Assembly (NCBI GenBank): GCA_007125845.1
Contig: SLCK01000104.1
Coordinates: 1 to 36,904, forward strand
Reading direction: 5' to 3'
Origin: Gemmatimonadota bacterium
Lineage (GTDB): Bacteria; Gemmatimonadota; Gemmatimonadetes; Longimicrobiales; Gaopeijiaceae
DNA length: 36,904 bases
Both the position numbers and the translations under genes were made by a program. Position 1 is the stretch's first letter; the number at the start of each line of letters is the position of its first letter. The notes beneath the pieces were generated by a model that was not told the DNA's origin, made no database searches, and saw nothing but the letters and a program-made list of their open reading frames with translations. Of the stretch, positions 29,999 to 36,904 are shown in pieces.

Positions 29999-32293
29999 AT
30001 GGGCCTCACCAATCCTGTACTCTGGGTGGCCGCGCTGACGCTCTGGGTGGGCGCTCCTACCGGAGCCGATTTGCAGGCTGCTCACGCCGACACGCTGGCG
30101 GTGCTCACCGGCGAGGTGAGGGCGCGCGAGTACCGATCCGACGGGCTTCTCCCCGGGGCGGTGTTGGAGGTGCGCCAGGGAGGAGCGGTTCGCCGCACGG
30201 TGGCGGACCGGGACGGCCGCTATACGGTCCGGGGCCTCGCCTCTGGGCCCGCCGAGCTCTCGGTTCTCCACTTGGCCGCGTACCCCCTCAGGATGGGCGT
30301 CCGCCTCCCCGCGAGTGGGCAGCTCGAGGTGAACGTCGAGCTGGACCGGCGGATCATCGAGCTCGTGGGAGTCGAGGTGGAAGCTCGCGGTGTCGCGGGC
30401 TTGAACCGTCCGATGGCTCCGCTCCGGGAGGTGGATCGTCGCTCGCCCGGGATCGGGCTCCGGGCGCTCGAGGCGTCCTCGGGGATGGCCGAGGCCGGCC
30501 TGGCCTCGGCGCTGCCGGGTGAGGAGGCGCGGGATCCCGAACGGGTGCTCTTCATGCGGGGCTCAGCGGTGGACGCTCGCATGGTCCTGATCGACGGAGC
30601 GCCGATCCACACCCCATTCCACGCCGCCGGCCTCGTGGAACCGTTTTACTCCGAGTTTCTCGGCTACTCCGAGCTGTATCTGGGCGGGGCTCCGTCCCCG
30701 TACGGGGATGGACTCTCGTATCTGGTCGACCTCGAGACCCGGCCCGCGCGGCGCGACCGGATTCGGGCGAGCGCCGCCGCCGACGGGCTGACGCTGAGCG
30801 GGGCCGCGGAGGTCCCGCTGGGCTCGCGCGCCGGGGTTCTCGCCGGCGGACGCTACCTGCACGGGCTACAGGGGACGCTCTTCGACTCGAGCTCTTTCCC
30901 CTACCGCTACGGGGACGTCCTCGTTCGGGCCGGCGGGGAGCTCGGAGAGCGTCACGCCCTCCGACTTACCGCCTTCGGCAACCGGGAGGGCGTGCGGCTC
31001 GACATGCTGCCGGACGAGCCCGGATCGGGCGATGATGCCCACTGGGGCAACCGGGTCCTCTCGCTCCGGCACGAGGGAGAGGTCGGACCCCTTGGGGTTC
31101 AGACCACGATCTCGACCTCGGCCTACGACTCGGGGCTGCCGGTCCATTGGGAGGATCCCGTTCTGGCGAGGGGCGGATCCGATCGGGCCCGGATCGCCAC
31201 CGAGCTCACCTTTGCGGCGGGGGAGGGGCGCCTCCGGGTGGGTGGGGCGCTGGAGCGGCAGCGGATCGAGTACCGGCTCGACGCCCTCGACCGGTCGGTC
31301 GGGGTCGAGTCGGTCACTCCGGAGCCGGCGGCAATGGAGACCACGGGCACCGGGCTCTTCGTGGAGTGGGAGGGCGCGATCAACCCCACAGTCCACCTCC
31401 GAACGGGGCTGCGAGGAGATCACTACGGACACGAAGGGAGGCTCCGGGTGGCCCCGCGGATCTCGGCTCGCTTCGTCCTGAACGATCGGGCTGCGCTGCT
31501 CGCATCCGGCGGTGTCTATCATCAACCCCTCCCGACCCCGGGGCTCCGCCCGGGGGGGGACGAGGGCATGGAGCTGGAAGGGCCATTGGCCTGGAGTCCC
31601 TCCCTCCCGGTGGCCTCGGCTTCCCACCTGTTGCTGGGGCTCGAGCAGGAGCTCGAGGGGGCGTTCGAGCTGGGAGTTTCGGGGTTCGTGAAGCGTTTCT
31701 CCGGCGTCGGGTCCGAGCAGATCGAGCGGAGCCGGTCCTCCGGTGCTGAGCTCCGGCTCGCTCGAGAGGGCGAGCGGCTGCATGGATGGCTGGGATACCA
31801 CATCTCCTGGTACTGGATGGACGAGGGTGTCCAGGGCTCGACGCGCTTCGACGGCCGTCACCTCGTCTCACTCGGCCTGGAAGGGTCTGCATTCGACGGG
31901 CTGGAGCTGAATGCGACCCTCGGCTACGGTTCGGGCCTTCCCCTCACGTCCGTAGAGCTCACCTCCGCGACGGCGGACGGGCCGAGCGAGGACCAGCGGT
32001 CCGGGTCCCAGACGTTGTCCACCGAGCAGCGGATGAACACCGGTGGCGTCACGACCCCCCTGGAGCTCGCTCCCGAGGATGACTTCCTCCGCCTGGACCT
32101 CGAGGTGGGGTGGCCGATGGAACCCACCCTGGGCGGTCGCTCCACCCGACTCCGCCCCTATGTGAAGCTCCTGAATGCCCTCGACCGCAGGGACGCCCTC
32201 TTCTACTACTTCGACCAGTGGCGAGGCGATCGGCCGGACCCACTCGCCCGAACCCCGTTCATGCCCCTGATCGGTGTGGAGTGGAGGTTCTGA
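29999..32293 (+). CDS. TonB-dependent-receptor-like outer-membrane protein
   Basis: The 764-residue protein starts at ATG 29999 with AGGAG five bases upstream. After a signal peptide (about 1-30) comes a carboxypeptidase-regulatory-like domain (about 36-112: LTGEVRAREYRSDGLLPGAVLEV, DRDGRYTVRGLASGPAELSVLHLAAYPL). A divergent plug follows (RVLFMRGSAVDARMVLIDGAPI, FLGYSELYLGGAPSPYGDGLSYLVDL), then a long barrel ending in an aromatic residue (VEWRF). The plug lacks a textbook TonB box. There is no extra N-terminal signalling domain as in FecA, so sigma activation, if it occurs, must use another route. It is the third gene of the sigma/anti-sigma operon and may be both regulated by it and linked to its signal. 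The ligand is unknown. Confidence 0.88.
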   Translation: MGLTNPVLWVAALTLWVGAPTGADLQAAHADTLAVLTGEVRAREYRSDGLLPGAVLEVRQGGAVRRTVADRDGRYTVRGLASGPAELSVLHLAAYPLRMGVRLPASGQLEVNVELDRRIIELVGVEVEARGVAGLNRPMAPLREVDRRSPGIGLRALEASSGMAEAGLASALPGEEARDPERVLFMRGSAVDARMVLIDGAPIHTPFHAAGLVEPFYSEFLGYSELYLGGAPSPYGDGLSYLVDLETRPARRDRIRASAAADGLTLSGAAEVPLGSRAGVLAGGRYLHGLQGTLFDSSSFPYRYGDVLVRAGGELGERHALRLTAFGNREGVRLDMLPDEPGSGDDAHWGNRVLSLRHEGEVGPLGVQTTISTSAYDSGLPVHWEDPVLARGGSDRARIATELTFAAGEGRLRVGGALERQRIEYRLDALDRSVGVESVTPEPAAMETTGTGLFVEWEGAINPTVHLRTGLRGDHYGHEGRLRVAPRISARFVLNDRAALLASGGVYHQPLPTPGLRPGGDEGMELEGPLAWSPSLPVASASHLLLGLEQELEGAFELGVSGFVKRFSGVGSEQIERSRSSGAELRLAREGERLHGWLGYHISWYWMDEGVQGSTRFDGRHLVSLGLEGSAFDGLELNATLGYGSGLPLTSVELTSATADGPSEDQRSGSQTLSTEQRMNTGGVTTPLELAPEDDFLRLDLEVGWPMEPTLGGRSTRLRPYVKLLNALDRRDALFYYFDQWRGDRPDPLARTPFMPLIGVEWRF

Positions 32294-32364
32294 AGCGCGG
32301 GACATTCACTCCCGGTCCCGAGCCGGGCCGGCACGCCACCTCGGTGCGCATCTCGCTGCGGCCT

Positions 32365-33471
32365 TCACGCCACCGCGAAGATGTCGCGCAGCGCGACCAG
32401 GAAGCGAAGTCCCTCGCGGGCCCGGACGGAGACGGGGATCGCGGAGCGTTGACCGGAGTGTCCGAGGAGCCCGGTGATCGCGACTCGCAGGTCCGGCGCC
32501 AGCGGCCGGAGGGCGGCGCCCAGGCGCAGGGTTTCGGTGAAGGGGATGAGGAGGTCCGAGCGCGGGTGGAGGAGCCGCACCGGAGTCTGAATCGGCCGCA
32601 GTTGCGGTAGCGGATCGACCAGGGGAAGCTCCCGGCGGATGCAGGGAACGAGCTCCTCCACGAGGGCTTCGGCGGCTTCCGGGTCCGGCTCGCGGTCGGA
32701 AGAGGGCGCGAAGAGGTCGAAGAGGTCGCGATCCGCCGGGGAAAGCTCGTTTCGAAGCTCCGCCATCGTCGGGTCGCTCTCCGGGTGGCCCGCCCGGAGC
32801 CGACCCTCTCCGGCGGCGGCGGCCAACCGGTAGAGCGCCTGGACGACGTCGTGGTGCTGTCGGAGCGTCGGCGATAGCGGAATCCCGTTGATTCCGACCA
32901 CCCAGCGGGCGTAGGGATCGGGGCGTTCCCGGTAGCGTTCGCTCTCCCAGTCGTGCTTGCCTGTGAAGCCGAACCGGAAGGTCCGGTGCAGGTCCGCGTA
33001 CCCTCCCCATCCGACCACTCCTCGCAGGCGGGGGGCGAGCTCCGGATCGGAGGCGGCCATGAGCGCCTGGGGGGCACCGAAGGAGAAGCCCACGACCATG
33101 ACGCCCCCGGGCGCGGAGCCGGGCTCGGAGTGCAGCCACCGGATCGCACCGTAGAGGATCCTCTGGGCCCGTTCCGGCGCCATGCGAAGCTCGGTCCAGT
33201 CTCGAATCTCGGGCACCAGAACCCGGCCGCCGGTACCGGCGAGGGAGCGCACGAATCTGAGCAGCTCCGGGTGCCGGGGTCCGGGCCGGGTGATCCCGTG
33301 GAGCACGACCCAGCCGCGACCGATCGGGGACCCCGCAGGGACCACGAATGTACCGGGTACAGGGTGATCCTCTCCGGGGACGGGGAAGTGCACCGTGCGC
33401 TCCGTGGGTCCCGTGGGAGGGGAGGTCCACCCTCGGGCGAACCGGAGGGCGGACGGAAGGCCTTTCCACAT
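32365..33471 (-). CDS. Alpha/beta hydrolase
   Basis: The 368-residue protein has an alpha/beta-hydrolase core with oxyanion segment VVLHGITRPG (about 55-64), nucleophile Ser130 in GFSFG (G-x-S-x-G), Asp306 (HPRSDLLIP) and His338 (LLGHSG). No signal peptide or membrane helix is seen, so it is cytoplasmic. A long cap region (about 165-285) is inserted between strand six and the acid. The start ATG 33469-33471 has GGAAG close by. It converges with the TonB-receptor-like gene (71-bp gap) and is divergent from the DUF2723 gene. The substrate cannot be predicted; esterase or dienelactone-hydrolase-like activities are possible. Confidence 0.86.
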   Translation of the reverse strand: MWKGLPSALRFARGWTSPPTGPTERTVHFPVPGEDHPVPGTFVVPAGSPIGRGWVVLHGITRPGPRHPELLRFVRSLAGTGGRVLVPEIRDWTELRMAPERAQRILYGAIRWLHSEPGSAPGGVMVVGFSFGAPQALMAASDPELAPRLRGVVGWGGYADLHRTFRFGFTGKHDWESERYRERPDPYARWVVGINGIPLSPTLRQHHDVVQALYRLAAAAGEGRLRAGHPESDPTMAELRNELSPADRDLFDLFAPSSDREPDPEAAEALVEELVPCIRRELPLVDPLPQLRPIQTPVRLLHPRSDLLIPFTETLRLGAALRPLAPDLRVAITGLLGHSGQRSAIPVSVRAREGLRFLVALRDIFAVA

Positions 33472-33628
33472 TCTTCCAGTCTACATAGGATCGTCCGGTC
33501 GGTCACGACGGGATCGTCCGGTTGCGGACGCCTCCGGCGCCCGGGGCAGCTCCGGGACCAATCTCCCGGAGCCGCCGTGCGAAGCCTCCACCGCAGCCCC
33601 CAGAACACGTACATCAGCGCGGAGATCC

Positions 33629-35887
33629 ATGACGGAGGAGCGACTTCCATACCTGCATGCTGCCGGCGCGGCCGCCTCGGCCTTCTTCCTCTATGTGCTG
33701 ACGCTCGCTCCGACCACCTGGTTCTGGGACACGAGCGAGTACATCGCGACGGCGCACATTCTCGGGATTCCCCACCCCCCCGGCAATCCGCTCTTCGTGG
33801 TGGTGGGAAAGGTGTGGAGCCTGCTCCTCGCTCCGACGGGGCTTTCCGTGGCGATCCGGATCAACCTACTCGCCGCCGTCACCTCCGCTCTGGCGACAGG
33901 GTTCTTCTTTCTCGTGGCGCACCGCATGCTCGAAGGGTGGCTGCGGGCCGAGGGGGAGCCGAACGCCGGCAGTGAGGAACGGTCCGCATGGTCCCGGCGC
34001 CTTCCGTTCATCGGTGCCTGGGCGGGAGCGCTTCTGGCTGCCACCTCGTTCACGGTCTGGAACCAGTCGAACGTGAACGAGAAGGTCTACACGCTGAGCG
34101 TCCTGGGTATCGCCGCCGTGTCGTGGTTGGCCGTGCTCTGGGTGGACCGCAAGGACCGGCCGGGCAGCGGTTGGCTCCTCGTCCTGGCCGTGTACCTCAT
34201 GGTGCTCGGTTCCACGAACCACCTCATGGCCCTCCTTCCCGCCCCCGCCTTCGTCGCCCTCGTCCTCCTCGAAAAGCCGAGAGTGTTCATCGATCGGCGG
34301 CTCCTGGCGCGGGCGGCCTTCGCGGTGGTGGTCGGGCTCTCCTTCAACTTCTTCCTCCCGATCCGCTCCGCGCAGCAGCCCATCATCAATGAGGGGGAGC
34401 CGATCTGCGAAACCGCGACGGGGGCCGCCGTCGCCGTCTACTCGCTCGGGCGGACGGGGTGCGACGCTCTCGCCGCCAATCTCACGCGCGAGCAGTACGG
34501 AAAACCCTCGATATTCTCCGATCCCACCTCCGATCCCCTGAATCCGGCGCCGCGCGGAATGGGGATCCTCGGCCATCAGCTCCTCAACTACTTCCAGTAT
34601 TTCGACTGGCAGTGGTCCCGAGGCGTGGCCGTCTCGGAGTTGCCAGGGAACGCTCGACTCCCCTTCACGCTGGTCTTCCTGGGGCTGGGAATCTGGGGGC
34701 TCTTCGCAGCGGGGAGATCGAGGCGAAGCCACCTCGCCTACGTGGGCGTGCTCGCCTTCACCCTCTCGTTGGCCCTCGTCTATTATCTGAATTTCCGCTA
34801 CGGCTATTCCCTCGCACCGGAACATGCGGACTCCACGATGAGGGAAGTGCGCGAGCGCGACTACTTCTTCATCGGATCGTTTCACCTGTGGGGCTTTCTG
34901 GCGGGGATGGGGATCGCGGCGGCGTGGCGATGGGCGGCGGGCGGAGGATTCGAGCCCCGCAAGCTCGCCCTGTCGGCCCCGGTGCTCATCCTGGCGTTCG
35001 TTCCCCTCTTCGCCAACTGGGGGTGGGCCACCAGGAGCGGGGACCACTCGGCGCGCGACTGGGCCTACAATCTCCTCCAGAGCGTCGAACCGTACGGGGT
35101 GCTCTTCACCAACGGGGACAACGATACCTTCCCGCTCTGGTATCTGCAGGAGGTCGAAGAGATCCGGCAGGACGTCACCGTGATCGTGGTCCAGTACCTC
35201 TTTACGGATTGGTATCCGAGACAGCTCCGCCACCACACGCACCCGGATCGCCAGCGCCCCTTCACCGACGAAGAGGGACTGGGGCTCTATGCGGTGCCCG
35301 ACTCGCCTCCCACCCGGCCGATCACGACCCTGAGCGACGAGGACCTCGACCAGATCTCGACCGTGATCCTGAGTCAGGACTACACGATCACGCTCGGCGA
35401 GACGCCGGTTCAATACGCCGCCGGGAGTCGACTCGGCCGGGGCGAGCAGATCGCCCTCGCGATCATTCAGGATTCACTGGGCGAACGGCCGATCCACTTC
35501 GCGAGCACCGGAGGCCTGGCCCGTTCCCTCAACCTGGAGGGCTGGTCCCTGCGGCAGGGGGTCGCGTCCCAACTCCGCATGATGGAGGATCTGGACGAAT
35601 TGCCTGGAGTCGTGCGGGTGTCGGAGAATCTCGGGGGCGAATGGTTCGACCTCGAGCGCTCGCGGGTCCTGGCCGAAGAGGTCTTCGTGTACAGAGGTCT
35701 GCGCGACCGCCAGATCTGGGCCGACCGGGCGACACTCAACATTCCCTGGCACTTTTATTTCCTTTACCTGCAGCTCGCCGACGCGTCGAACCGGATGGGA
35801 GGGGACGAGGCCACCATGGAGGCGTTCCTCGACCAGGCGGACCGCTTCCTGATCACCGCCCAGGGCGGATTTCGAGCGGTGCCGTGA
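33629..35887 (+). CDS. DUF2723 polytopic membrane protein, probable GT-C-type glycosyltransferase
   Basis: The 752-residue protein starts at ATG 33629 with GGAG a few bases upstream. The N-terminal half has many hydrophobic helices. The first loop carries the DUF2723 signature FWDTSEYIATAHILGIPHPPGNPLF, whose acidic residue corresponds to the first-loop Asp of GT-C enzymes such as protein mannosyltransferases. The C-terminal part (about 470 onward) contains a large soluble region with GVLFTNGDNDTFPLWYLQEVE. DUF2723 proteins occur mainly in Bacteroidota and related phyla and are thought to move sugars to lipid- or protein-linked acceptors; activity is not proven from sequence. The frame is open upstream to 33395, but that part is antisense to the hydrolase gene. 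No glycan cluster is adjacent. Confidence 0.9.
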   Translation: MTEERLPYLHAAGAAASAFFLYVLTLAPTTWFWDTSEYIATAHILGIPHPPGNPLFVVVGKVWSLLLAPTGLSVAIRINLLAAVTSALATGFFFLVAHRMLEGWLRAEGEPNAGSEERSAWSRRLPFIGAWAGALLAATSFTVWNQSNVNEKVYTLSVLGIAAVSWLAVLWVDRKDRPGSGWLLVLAVYLMVLGSTNHLMALLPAPAFVALVLLEKPRVFIDRRLLARAAFAVVVGLSFNFFLPIRSAQQPIINEGEPICETATGAAVAVYSLGRTGCDALAANLTREQYGKPSIFSDPTSDPLNPAPRGMGILGHQLLNYFQYFDWQWSRGVAVSELPGNARLPFTLVFLGLGIWGLFAAGRSRRSHLAYVGVLAFTLSLALVYYLNFRYGYSLAPEHADSTMREVRERDYFFIGSFHLWGFLAGMGIAAAWRWAAGGGFEPRKLALSAPVLILAFVPLFANWGWATRSGDHSARDWAYNLLQSVEPYGVLFTNGDNDTFPLWYLQEVEEIRQDVTVIVVQYLFTDWYPRQLRHHTHPDRQRPFTDEEGLGLYAVPDSPPTRPITTLSDEDLDQISTVILSQDYTITLGETPVQYAAGSRLGRGEQIALAIIQDSLGERPIHFASTGGLARSLNLEGWSLRQGVASQLRMMEDLDELPGVVRVSENLGGEWFDLERSRVLAEEVFVYRGLRDRQIWADRATLNIPWHFYFLYLQLADASNRMGGDEATMEAFLDQADRFLITAQGGFRAVP

Positions 35888-35939
35888 GGGCGACCCCATC
35901 GTGACGGAAAGTGTTCGAGGCAGCATCCTCCCTGCACTG

Positions 35940-35968
35940 TTGTGCGACCCTGGGGGTCTGACTATATT
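35940..35968 (+). promoter_or_regulatory. Candidate sigma-70-type promoter for the outer-membrane barrel gene
   Basis: TTGTGC (35940-35945) and TATATT (35963-35968) are separated by 17 bp. The -10 box matches TATAAT at five of six bases, and the -35 begins TTG. It lies about 150 bp before ATG 36117 and just after the DUF2723 gene. This is the best -10/-35 pair seen in the window. Confidence 0.5.
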
Positions 35969-36116
35969 GGCGCCGAATTACGTGGCGAGGTCTCAGGGGT
36001 GACGAAGCCGTGGTGTCCCATTCGGGTCCCGCCCCCCTCGCTTCCCGGTGGGACAGCCCCGGGATGCCAATCATCGAGAGAGCGGATCTTCGAGGTCCAA
36101 CCATCAGGGAGGCTCC

Positions 36117-36904
36117 ATGAAGGGACGATTTATCCTGGCGATTGCGGCGGGAGCCGCACTCCTCTTTTCCGACGCAGCCGAGGCGCAGCAAGCTGGAGCG
36201 CTGGAGCTCGGTGCCCTCGGCGGATTCACCGTCTACGACAGCGAAGTCGGTGTCGAATCCGCTCCCATGGTGGGAGGGCGGCTCGGGATCTTCGTGATGC
36301 CGAATGTTCTCCTCGAGGGGCAGTGGACCTACGGTGAGCCCGACCTCACGGACCAGCCTGGCTGGCAGGGCCGGGAGTTCATCTCTCACGAGCTCTACCA
36401 GGCGCGCCTCATCTACACCCACTGGATGGGCGAGTCCATGGGCATTCTGCTTGGCGCGGGATACACCCAGGACAACTACTCGCGTGTCCGCAACGTGGCA
36501 GCCCGCGGCGGGGGACCGAGCGGTCTGCTCGGGATCCGCTACCGCTGGACGGATCTGATCTCCTTCCGCCTCGAAGGCACGGCCTACCATGTGCCGGAGG
36601 ATCTCGAGGCGCACGTGGCCCCGCGGCCCCAGACGCTCAATCTCGGTATCCAGGCCGGGGCGAGCGTCACATTCCGGGACCGCGAGGTCGAGACGATCGT
36701 GGAGCTTCCGGCGCCGCCGCCGGACACGGTGATGGTTACCGAAGAGGTCGAGCCGCCGCTGCCGGAGGCCAGCCCCACACAGATCTGCCTGTCGACGGGT
36801 GAGAACGTGACCGTCTACGTCACGCCGCAGGGCGACACGCTCGTGGGTGAGCGTCGCGTGCGGGTCGAGGAGCTCGGTCCGGGCATGGGCTTCGCGGGTG
36901 AGTA
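36117..36904 (+). CDS. Outer-membrane beta-barrel protein, OmpA-like (truncated by window end)
   Basis: The frame starts at ATG 36117 behind AGGGAGG (36106-36112) and stays open to the window edge, giving 262 residues without a stop. A signal peptide (about 1-24: MKGRFILAIAAGAALLFSD, cleavage near AEAQQ) precedes an eight-strand-like barrel (about 25-190) with alternating segments such as LELGALGGFTVYDS, GGRLGIFVMPNVLLEGQW, GILLGAGYTQDNY, SGLLGIRYRW and LNLGIQAGASVTF. A Pro/Val/Glu-rich hinge follows (about 195-220, LPAPPPDTVMV), then the beginning of a further domain with a Cys. This is the usual layout of barrel plus periplasmic linker before an OmpA peptidoglycan-binding domain, which would be beyond the window. 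Confidence 0.88.
   Translation, partial: MKGRFILAIAAGAALLFSDAAEAQQAGALELGALGGFTVYDSEVGVESAPMVGGRLGIFVMPNVLLEGQWTYGEPDLTDQPGWQGREFISHELYQARLIYTHWMGESMGILLGAGYTQDNYSRVRNVAARGGGPSGLLGIRYRWTDLISFRLEGTAYHVPEDLEAHVAPRPQTLNLGIQAGASVTFRDREVETIVELPAPPPDTVMVTEEVEPPLPEASPTQICLSTGENVTVYVTPQGDTLVGERRVRVEELGPGMGFAGE

Noticed and set aside
33866-35413. A 515-codon minus-strand frame opposite the DUF2723 gene
   Set aside because: The composition is charged and low in complexity, and the plus-strand frame has a family signature and membrane helices.

Overview
The window looks like a chromosomal segment of a GC-rich, didermic, free-living bacterium, most likely a member of Gemmatimonadota or a close relative. 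This is inferred from family content, not from a marker gene. It combines SusC/SusD-type outer-membrane uptake genes (normally a Bacteroidota/Gemmatimonadota trait) with very high GC, many secreted lipoproteins, an M28 peptidase, a DUF2723 membrane protein, BIG2 lipoproteins and acidic exported proteins. No rRNA, tRNA, CRISPR array or prophage was seen.

Layout. Positions 1-237 hold the right end of an IS3-family element. Positions 356-1851 carry a lipoprotein and a yedK-type DNA-protein crosslink gene. A SusC/SusD/exported amidase operon (2171-8380) follows and probably takes up and cleaves an amide or peptide-like substrate. It meets three small minus-strand lipoproteins (8377-10038) tail to tail. 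A soluble PAS histidine kinase (10108-11391) lies next.

The most distinctive block is 11454-15655. A minus-strand, translationally coupled operon encodes an NtrC-type response regulator with a perfect GAFTGA motif, a membrane HAMP histidine kinase and a coiled-coil lipoprotein. This is the gene set of the enterobacterial GlrR/GlrK/QseG envelope system in a different order. Divergent from it, a near-perfect sigma-54 -24/-12 promoter (15219-15232) precedes a small secreted acidic protein and then a three-domain BIG2 lipoprotein. A candidate activator palindrome and an IHF-like site lie upstream of that promoter. The simplest reading is a self-contained sigma-54 envelope-response module with its own output genes.

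Positions 16796-20546 hold two minus-strand coupled operons. One encodes a Tat-exported MBL hydrolase and a DoxX membrane protein. The other encodes a PAS/coiled-coil/four-cysteine protein, a cobalamin-binding protein with CarH-like residues and an ABM-fold protein; this second operon could be a light or B12 sensing pathway. Positions 20801-22978 carry a single-domain BIG2 lipoprotein, another lipoprotein and a secreted NHL propeller. Acetolactate synthase subunits are arranged head to head (ilvN minus, ilvB plus; 22986-25481) instead of as an ilvBN operon.

The right part has an M28 aminopeptidase-like lipoprotein, a stand-alone arginine deiminase, an ECF sigma/anti-sigma/TonB-receptor operon (28673-32293), an alpha/beta hydrolase, a DUF2723 membrane protein and the start of an outer-membrane beta-barrel gene that runs off the window.
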